From contig JAEZLP010000064.1 of NCBI GenBank assembly GCA_023415235.1, positions 1 through 64,000 of the forward strand: a DNA stretch of 64,000 bases, written 5' to 3'. Shown here piece after piece: positions 58,712 through 64,000 of this stretch (its first letter is position 1; each line of letters starts with the position of its first letter). The stretch is from Bacillota bacterium. Lineage in GTDB: Bacteria > Bacillota > Clostridia > Peptostreptococcales > Anaerovoracaceae. Below the pieces are notes generated by a model, which had not been told where the DNA came from, did not search any database, and saw nothing but the letters and a program-made list of their open reading frames with translations. A program made the translations under genes and the position numbers.

Positions 58712-60214
58712 GTGGACAGTGATATCATTCTTGAAATGAAAAACATTGATAAGAGGTTCGGCGGCGTTCATGCGCTGGATAACGTCAGTCTCACCCTGAA
58801 ACGAGGGGAAGTCCACGCGCTTGTAGGTGAAAATGGCGCAGGCAAGTCCACGTTGATGAAAATTCTGATCGGCCTGTATAAGCCTGACAGAGGAGAAATC
58901 TATTTTAATGGTCAAAAGGTAGATTTCAAATCGGTGAAAGACGCTCAGGACATCGGTATCAGCATGATCTTCCAGGAGTTCAATCAGGTGAAGGTGTTGT
59001 CCGTAATGGAGAATATCTATCTGGGCAGGGAACCGAGGACGAAAAGCGGCTCGGTTGACTTTAAAAAAATGTATCGTGATTCCAAAGACCTTTTGCTAAA
59101 ACTGGGACTTGACCTTGACCCGAAGACCCGGATCTGGGATCTGACCGTTGCGAAGCATCAGCTTGTGGAAATTGTAAAGGCAATTTCCTTAAACGCGCAG
59201 ATCATCATCATGGATGAGCCAACTTCCGCGTTGAGCCAGAACGAAATCGAGTATTTGCTTTCCATGGTTCGCGTGCTGCGGGATCAGGGGAAAGCAGTGG
59301 TGTACATTTCTCATAAAATGAACGAGATTTATAATGTTTGCGATGCGGTTACCGTATTGCGGGACGGGAAATTCATTTACACGGGCAGAGTCTCCGAGGT
59401 TTTGGAAAAGGATCTGATTCGCATGATGGTAGACCGTGACGTCAGCGAACTCTTTCCAAAGCAGGAAAGCCAAATCGGAGAGGTGCTGCTGGAAGTGAAA
59501 AACCTTACGGTTGCAGGGAAGTTCGAGGATGTGAGCTTTGAATTGCGCAAGGGCGAAATTCTAGGAGTGGCAGGACTGATGGGCGCCGGACGCACCGAGT
59601 TGATGGAAACCATTGTCGGGGCGCGGCGGCCGGACAAAGGAGAAATCTATCTGCGGGGAAGGAAGATCGTAAACCGCATACCCGGCGATGCGATCCGCAG
59701 AGGAATTGCAATGGTTCCAGAAGACAGAAAACGAAACGGCGTGTTTCTGAAGCTGAATATAAAGGACAACATTCTGATGTCATCCTTTGAGAAATGTCTG
59801 GCAGGTCCGTCCATCAACAAAAAAAAGGAAAAGAAATATTTTGATGAATATAAAGAAAAGCTTGAAATTAAATGCAGCGGTACCGCCCAAATCTGTAAGA
59901 ACCTGTCCGGCGGCAATCAGCAAAAGGTGGCTGTATCCCGGGTGTTGAACTGCGATCCCGAAATCATTATTCTGGATGAACCGACCCGGGGGATTGACGT
60001 AAAAACAAAATCGGAGATTCACCGGCTGATGTCTGCTCTGGCCGGATCGGGAAGAGCTGTGCTGATGGTATCGTCAGAACTGCCGGAAATCCTTGGTATG
60101 AGCGATCGTGTACTGGTTCTGCATGAAGGAATTATGACCGGCATTTTAAGCCGTGAAGATGCGACTGCCGATCGGATCATGGAACTGGCGGTAGCAACAA
60201 AAAGGGAGGAATAA
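58712..60214 (+). CDS. Sugar ABC transporter ATPase (RbsA/MglA-like, two domains)
   Basis: A 500-residue protein with two ABC cassettes. The first has Walker A GENGAGKST (~37-45) and Walker B IIIMDEPTSAL. The second has GLMGAGRTELMETIVG in place of Walker A, the signature LSGGNQQKVAVSRVL (~398-412) and IIILDEPTRGIDVKTK. The degenerate second loop is normal for the family. The start is GTG 58712, 7 bases after AAAGGAG. It is followed at 3 bases by the permease gene. Confidence 0.94.
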   Translation: MDSDIILEMKNIDKRFGGVHALDNVSLTLKRGEVHALVGENGAGKSTLMKILIGLYKPDRGEIYFNGQKVDFKSVKDAQDIGISMIFQEFNQVKVLSVMENIYLGREPRTKSGSVDFKKMYRDSKDLLLKLGLDLDPKTRIWDLTVAKHQLVEIVKAISLNAQIIIMDEPTSALSQNEIEYLLSMVRVLRDQGKAVVYISHKMNEIYNVCDAVTVLRDGKFIYTGRVSEVLEKDLIRMMVDRDVSELFPKQESQIGEVLLEVKNLTVAGKFEDVSFELRKGEILGVAGLMGAGRTELMETIVGARRPDKGEIYLRGRKIVNRIPGDAIRRGIAMVPEDRKRNGVFLKLNIKDNILMSSFEKCLAGPSINKKKEKKYFDEYKEKLEIKCSGTAQICKNLSGGNQQKVAVSRVLNCDPEIIILDEPTRGIDVKTKSEIHRLMSALAGSGRAVLMVSSELPEILGMSDRVLVLHEGIMTGILSREDATADRIMELAVATKREE

Positions 60215-60217
60215 GAT

Positions 60218-61204
60218 ATGACAGACAGCAAAAATATCGCTCAAACATTAAAAAACTATAATTACAAGCAGTTCATCAGCGACCATGGGATCGCCATCGC
60301 CTTTGTCATTATTTTGGTAATCCTTTCCTTCGCATCCCCGAACTTTCTTACAACAGCAAATATAATCAACGTGCTCAGACAGGTATCATGCATCGGTATC
60401 GCCACCGTGGGAGTCGGAATCCTGATTATTATGGGTCAGATCGACCTTGCCATCGGATCGACCTTTGCCCTGGCGGGCATTGTTGCGGGGCTGGCTGTTT
60501 CCACCGGAACCGGTGGATTTGGGCTGCATCCTGTCATTGGATACTTTGCCGGTATTGCTATCGCGTTGCTGTTCGCTTTTCTCAGCGGACTGATAGTGGC
60601 AAAGGCGCGAATTCCGGCGTTCATTGTGACCTTGGGAACCATGTCTATCGTGCGGGGCTTGGCCTTGATCTTTGCCCATGGCATGCCGGTCGGGAATTTC
60701 CCGGAAGGCTTCACCTATCTGGGAACTCAGTCGCTCGGACCGGTTCCATGGACCATCGTGATCTTTATCCTGATGATTGCTATCGTGTGGTACATAATGG
60801 AAAAGCGTCCCCTTGGGCGGTATATCTACGCGGTGGGCAGCAACGAAGAGGCTGCCCGGGCTGCGGGGATTAATGTCGATATGGTGAAGATCAAAGCATA
60901 TATCATCGAGGGAATACTGGTAGGCCTGGCGGCTACGGTTCTTGCTTCACGCTTAAAATCTGCAGCTCCTGCCATGGGAGTCGGATATGAGCTGGACGCC
61001 ATAGCAGGCGCCATCATCGGAGGCGTCAGCTTCAGTGGCGGCATCGGAAAAGTCGGCGATATGGTGCTGGGAGCGCTGATGATCGCAGTAATCAACAACG
61101 GAATGGACCTATTGGGGGTGGAAGCCTTCTACAAGCAGGTGGTAAAAGGAACCATCATAATTATCGCCGTACTGATCGACCGGAAACGTTCCGGGCGCGG
61201 ATAG
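60218..61204 (+). CDS. Sugar ABC transporter permease (RbsC-like)
   Basis: A 328-residue membrane protein with eight or more hydrophobic segments. Typical RbsC motifs are VGILIIMGQIDLAIGSTFALAGIVAGLAV (~65-95), IPAFIVTLGTMSIVRGLALIFAHG and the coupling EEAARAAGINVDMVKIKAYII (~210-230). DAIAGAIIGGVSFSGGIGKVGDMVLGALM (~260-290) is also present. It is the last gene of the RbsB-A-C-type importer. The substrate is probably the compound handled by the operon at 51-56 kb. Confidence 0.93.
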   Translation: MTDSKNIAQTLKNYNYKQFISDHGIAIAFVIILVILSFASPNFLTTANIINVLRQVSCIGIATVGVGILIIMGQIDLAIGSTFALAGIVAGLAVSTGTGGFGLHPVIGYFAGIAIALLFAFLSGLIVAKARIPAFIVTLGTMSIVRGLALIFAHGMPVGNFPEGFTYLGTQSLGPVPWTIVIFILMIAIVWYIMEKRPLGRYIYAVGSNEEAARAAGINVDMVKIKAYIIEGILVGLAATVLASRLKSAAPAMGVGYELDAIAGAIIGGVSFSGGIGKVGDMVLGALMIAVINNGMDLLGVEAFYKQVVKGTIIIIAVLIDRKRSGRG

Positions 61205-61221
61205 GGAACTTGCAAATAAAA

Positions 61222-61330
61222 ACTCGCGAGAGCAACAACTCACGCGAGTAATAATCTAAATTCGCGCAAGCAGAAATTTACTGCTCGCGCGAACGCGATC
61301 TACAACTCGCGGCAGGTGTGCCGTGAGTTG
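61222..61330. other. Three consecutive hairpins between converging genes
   Basis: Three stem-loops lie in a row: ACTCGCG/CGCGAGT (61222-61228, 61243-61249), a 13-bp stem with one mismatch (61261-61273, 61281-61293), and a 12-bp stem with one G-T pair (61303-61314, 61319-61330). The last is followed by a pyrimidine-rich stretch and may terminate the ABC operon. The first and third share ACTCGCG. Confidence 0.6.
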
Positions 61331-61342
61331 TTCCTTTCTATT

Positions 61343-62515
61343 CTACTTTCTTGCTGTGCCGCTGTCCCGAGCCGCTTTTGCAACAGCAGCCGCAACCGTA
61401 TCCCCAACTCGCGGGTCAAAGGCGTTAGGAATGATGTAGTCCGGCGCCAGCTCCGAGTCGGAGATGAGGGAAGCCAGGGCATATGCCGCTGCGATTTTCA
61501 TTTCATCGTTGATATCCCTTGCGCGGACATCGAGAGCGCCGCGGAAAACGCCGGGAAAAGCCAGCACGTTATTGATTTGATTCGGATAGTCGGAACGTCC
61601 CGTGCCGATCACAGAGGCGCCGGCTTCTTTTGCTTCCTCGGGCATGATTTCCGGGACAGGATTTGACATGGCAAAAATGATCGGATCACGATTCATGGAA
61701 CGTACCATGTCCGCTGTGACGATGCCTGGTCCGGAAACGCCGATGAAAATGTCGGAGCCTTTTATGATCTCGTTCAGCGAGCCTCCTTTCCTTTCCGGAT
61801 TGGAGATTCCAGCGATTTCTTCCTTCGCCGGATTCAGATTTTCCCTTCCTTCAAGGATGGCGCCCTGACGGTCGCAGAGAATGACGTTCTTCAGTCCCAT
61901 TTTGATCAGAAGACGCGTTACCGAAATGCCGGCGGCGCCTGCGCCGCTGACGACGACCTTTTGATCCTCCAGATTCCGTCCGGTCAGCTTCATAGCGTTG
62001 AGCATCGCGGCAGAAACAACGATGGCGGTGCCATGTTGATCGTCATGAAAGATTGGGATATCGCAGCGTTCCTTTAAGCGGCGTTCGATTTCAAAACAGC
62101 GGGGGGCGGAAATATCCTCCAGATTGATTCCGCCGAAGGAGCCCGAAATCTGGTATATGGTCTCGACGATTGTGTCCACATCCTTGGACTGGATGCAAAG
62201 GGGAAAGGCGTCCACTCCACCAAATTCTTTAAACAGCACACATTTTCCTTCCATAACGGGCATTCCGGCTTCCGGGCCAATGTCTCCAAGCCCGAGCACC
62301 GCCGTGCCGTCTGTGATTACGGCCACAAGATTCCAGCGCCTTGTAAGGGCATAGGATTGATCGATATCATCACGGATCGCGAGGCAGGGCTCTGCAACTC
62401 CGGGGGTGTAGGCAATGGACAGTCTCTCCCTTGTGTCCGCCTTAGCCCTTGCTGTTACTTCAATTTTCCCTGCCCATTCGTAGTGCTTCTTCATGGCTTC
62501 TTCTTTGATATTCAT
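61343..62515 (-). CDS. NAD(P)-dependent malic enzyme (oxaloacetate-decarboxylating)
   Basis: A 390-residue malic enzyme that decarboxylates malate to pyruvate. It has YTPGVAEPCLAI (~35-46), ITDGTAVLGLGDIGPEAGMPVMEGK (~65-90, catalytic Lys), FGGINLEDISAPRCFEIE, IFHDDQHGTAIVV, the NAD loop VVSGAGAAGISVTRLL (~185-200) and FAMSNPVPEI. It is the short bacterial type without a phosphotransacetylase domain. The start is ATG 62515 with GGAGG upstream; ATG 62542 has none. It is the second gene after the LDH2-type dehydrogenase. Confidence 0.93.
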   Translation of the reverse strand: MNIKEEAMKKHYEWAGKIEVTARAKADTRERLSIAYTPGVAEPCLAIRDDIDQSYALTRRWNLVAVITDGTAVLGLGDIGPEAGMPVMEGKCVLFKEFGGVDAFPLCIQSKDVDTIVETIYQISGSFGGINLEDISAPRCFEIERRLKERCDIPIFHDDQHGTAIVVSAAMLNAMKLTGRNLEDQKVVVSGAGAAGISVTRLLIKMGLKNVILCDRQGAILEGRENLNPAKEEIAGISNPERKGGSLNEIIKGSDIFIGVSGPGIVTADMVRSMNRDPIIFAMSNPVPEIMPEEAKEAGASVIGTGRSDYPNQINNVLAFPGVFRGALDVRARDINDEMKIAAAYALASLISDSELAPDYIIPNAFDPRVGDTVAAAVAKAARDSGTARK

Positions 62516-62541
62516 AATTATGTCCTCCGTTATTGTTTTCA

Positions 62542-63648
62542 TTATTTTTCAAAAGGAAAACGGTATTGATACAGTTTTAGTTCATCGCGGATCGCGATCA
62601 GTTCCTTTTGCACTCCCTCGTTAATGGGAACCCCTTTGTCCTTTCTCTCCAGACAGACCAGATACTCCTTTTCTCCGGCGGTATAGATCCGCTCGCTTCC
62701 GGGGGATTTTTGCGAGGAGCGCAGAGCGCGAAGGATGTCTCCTGTTGTCTTTTTAAACGCTTCAAGTCCCATGAAGGCCTCCGTATCAATCGCAATGAAG
62801 AAATGCCCAAGGTGATATGGGACTTTTTTCCCATCTTGCATTCCGGTAAGCATTTTCAGGTAGCTTCCTGTTTGAAGCGCGGCCGATAATATTTCCACCA
62901 CCGTTGCGTATCCATATCCCTTGTAGCCGGCAAGCTCTTCTCCGATCCCGCCTAACGGCGCAAGGGCGGCAGTACCGTCACTCAATCTTTTTAAGATGGA
63001 ATCGGAATCTGTAAGAACGGATCCGTCCGTTCCGATGACCATCCCGGCAGGGGTATCCTTGCCAAGACGCGCGTAATATTCAATTTTGCCGCGTTGCGTA
63101 ATGGATGTCGCGCAATCAAGGAGAAAGGGGAATTCCTCATCCGTGGGAAGTCCAAAGGTCAAAGGATTCGTCCCCAGCATGTTTTCCACGCCGAAGGTCG
63201 GAGCGATGGAAGGGCGGGCATTTGTGCCCGTGATTCCGATACAGCCTGCTTTTACCGCCATGAGGGGATAGTATCCGGCTATGCCGTAGTGGGTGGAATT
63301 GCGTACCGCAACCATGCCCAATCCGTAAGTTTTTGCTTTCTCGATGGCCATTTTCATGCTTCGGTATCCGACGACCTGTCCCATGCCGTCATGTCCATCC
63401 ACCACGGCGGTGGTAGCAGTCTCCTTTATGATCTCAAATTCCGTGACGGGATTTTGAATACCCGCCTTGATGCGATCAAGATAGATCGGCTTGAACCGGT
63501 TGACTCCATGGGATTCGATTCCGAGCCTGTCAGACTCAAGGAGCACGTCGGCGCAAATCCTTGCATCCTCCTCCGGAACCCCGTATCCTTTGAATACGTC
63601 GACGACAAAGTCCCCCATTGTTTTCCAGTCCACATAAGGATGATTCAT
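62542..63648 (-). CDS. LDH2/malate dehydrogenase-family oxidoreductase
   Basis: A 368-residue NAD(P)-dependent dehydrogenase of the Ldh2/MdhG/YlbC family, which reduces or oxidises 2-hydroxy acids such as malate, lactate or ureidoglycolate-like compounds. Features are the N-terminal ADVLLESDRLGIESHGVNRF (~33-52, catalytic His), VRNSTHYGIAGYY (~114-126), GTNPLTFGLP (~157) and the C-terminal GHFFIAID. With malic enzyme directly downstream, malate is a reasonable substrate, but this is inference. AAGGAG precedes ATG 63648. A consensus promoter with an overlapping palindrome lies upstream. Confidence 0.9.
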   Translation of the reverse strand: MNHPYVDWKTMGDFVVDVFKGYGVPEEDARICADVLLESDRLGIESHGVNRFKPIYLDRIKAGIQNPVTEFEIIKETATTAVVDGHDGMGQVVGYRSMKMAIEKAKTYGLGMVAVRNSTHYGIAGYYPLMAVKAGCIGITGTNARPSIAPTFGVENMLGTNPLTFGLPTDEEFPFLLDCATSITQRGKIEYYARLGKDTPAGMVIGTDGSVLTDSDSILKRLSDGTAALAPLGGIGEELAGYKGYGYATVVEILSAALQTGSYLKMLTGMQDGKKVPYHLGHFFIAIDTEAFMGLEAFKKTTGDILRALRSSQKSPGSERIYTAGEKEYLVCLERKDKGVPINEGVQKELIAIRDELKLYQYRFPFEK

Positions 63649-63787
63649 ATTTCACAACTCCTTCTCAAATTCATTTTATATTTTCCGTTCCCTTGCAGTA
63701 ATTAAAAAGAGCAAAACAAACACAACGGTCCCGTTATATCTGTTTCACTCTCCAACTCAGAAACAATTACATTTTTTAACTACATCA

Positions 63788-63827
63788 ATTATAATCGATT
63801 CCCGCTCTTCCGTCAATCGGGAATCGA
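63788..63827 (-). promoter_or_regulatory. Promoter and overlapping operator of the LDH2-malic enzyme operon
   Basis: On the minus strand, TTGACG (63816 to 63811), 17 bases and TATAAT (63793 to 63788) form a strong sigma-A promoter. A perfect inverted repeat, TCGATTCCCG (63795-63804) and CGGGAATCGA (63818-63827) with a 13-base gap, covers the spacer and flanks the -35. A protein bound here would block RNA polymerase. Confidence 0.8.
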
Positions 63828-63855
63828 AAACACTATGCATAATAAACAACCGGTT

Positions 63856-64000
63856 TTACATGAACCATGTATTGTGATCGGTGGAAGAAATCGCAATCGC
63901 TCCGGATCCAAGCGCGTTCAAGATATCCTCCTTTTCACTGATCAGTCCGCCGGCTATAATTGGTTTTTCGATATTCTCAACGAGCTTGCGAATGATTTTC
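63856..64000 (-). CDS. glpP: Glycerol-3-phosphate responsive antiterminator (GlpP-like), C-terminal part
   Basis: The last 47 codons of a minus-strand gene cut by the window edge. The visible sequence (KIIRKLVENIEKP, IIAGGLISEKEDILNALG, SGAIAISSTDHNTW) matches the C terminus of GlpP. GlpP is a TIM-barrel protein that binds glycerol 3-phosphate and antiterminates glycerol genes. The stop codon is at 63856-63858. The start and N-terminal half lie beyond base 64000. Confidence 0.75.
   Translation of the reverse strand, partial: KIIRKLVENIEKPIIAGGLISEKEDILNALGSGAIAISSTDHNTWFM

Noticed and set aside
1..64000. tRNA, rRNA, insertion sequences, prophage or attachment sites
   Set aside because: No TPsiC-arm-like GGTTCGAATCC segments with cloverleaf partners, no transposase or integrase frames and no long direct repeats were noticed. 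The content is all housekeeping and metabolic.

Overview
This window looks like core chromosome of an anaerobic, endospore-forming, amino-acid-fermenting clostridium. The sporulation evidence is a spoIIAA-spoIIAB-sigF operon, spoVAC-AD-AE and small spore-coat-like proteins. The metabolic evidence is a set for 4-hydroxybutyrate and crotonyl-CoA fermentation whose 4-hydroxybutyryl-CoA dehydratase and CoA-transferase match what I remember of the Clostridium aminobutyricum enzymes, including active-site residue numbers. A relative of Anaerovorax/Aminipila/C. aminobutyricum is my best guess, by inference only. I see no rRNA, tRNA, insertion sequence, prophage or CRISPR array.

Layout. 0-2.6 kb: a small Cys-rich protein and the sigma-F operon. 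2.9-6.3 kb: bcd-etfB-etfA, with a ferredoxin domain fused to EtfA. 6.3-7.8 kb (minus): butyrate kinase and a DUF1801 protein. 8-9.95 kb: spoVA genes. 10-13.3 kb (minus): a large class A penicillin-binding protein. 13.4-18.5 kb: HutP, ComEC, HolA and an EamA transporter. 18.6-24.4 kb: a three-gene flavin/Fe-S complex (NuoE-like, NuoF-like, and a giant fusion of NuoG-like and GltD/NfnB-like modules) resembling the Sporomusa-type bifurcating transhydrogenase. 24.7-28.5 kb: CoA-transferase, crotonase and an iron alcohol dehydrogenase. 28.6-31.8 kb (minus): thiamine importer under a TPP riboswitch, thiamine pyrophosphokinase, and MetY with a long structured leader. 31.9-36.7 kb: NifU-like protein, then abfD, a small Cys protein, abfT and abfH behind a textbook sigma-54 promoter. 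36.7-38.6 kb (minus): aroB-aroE. 38.8-45.1 kb: membrane protein, P-loop protein, a D-aspartate ligase/racemase/MurE-like cluster, and a duplicated helical-repeat protein. 45.2-50.8 kb: murI, pepF, nadK, an RluA enzyme and a Cys-rich spore-type protein. 51-63.6 kb: an undescribed-looking carbohydrate/cyclitol locus (IolD-like TPP enzyme, Gfo/Idh/MocA dehydrogenase, split transketolase, RpiB-like isomerase, IclR regulator, RbsBAC-type importer, malic enzyme, LDH2-type dehydrogenase). 63.86 kb to the end: the 3' end of a GlpP-type antiterminator.

How it fits together. 4-Hydroxybutyrate (made by AbfH from succinate semialdehyde) is activated by AbfT, dehydrated and isomerised to crotonyl-CoA by AbfD, and reduced by Bcd-EtfAB, which can bifurcate electrons to ferredoxin. 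Butyrate kinase and CoA-transferases release acids. The NuoEFG/GltD complex would balance NADH, NADPH and ferredoxin. The sigma-54 promoter suggests the 4-hydroxybutyrate genes are switched on by an activator encoded outside the window. All functions are inferred from sequence recognition; no search was run.
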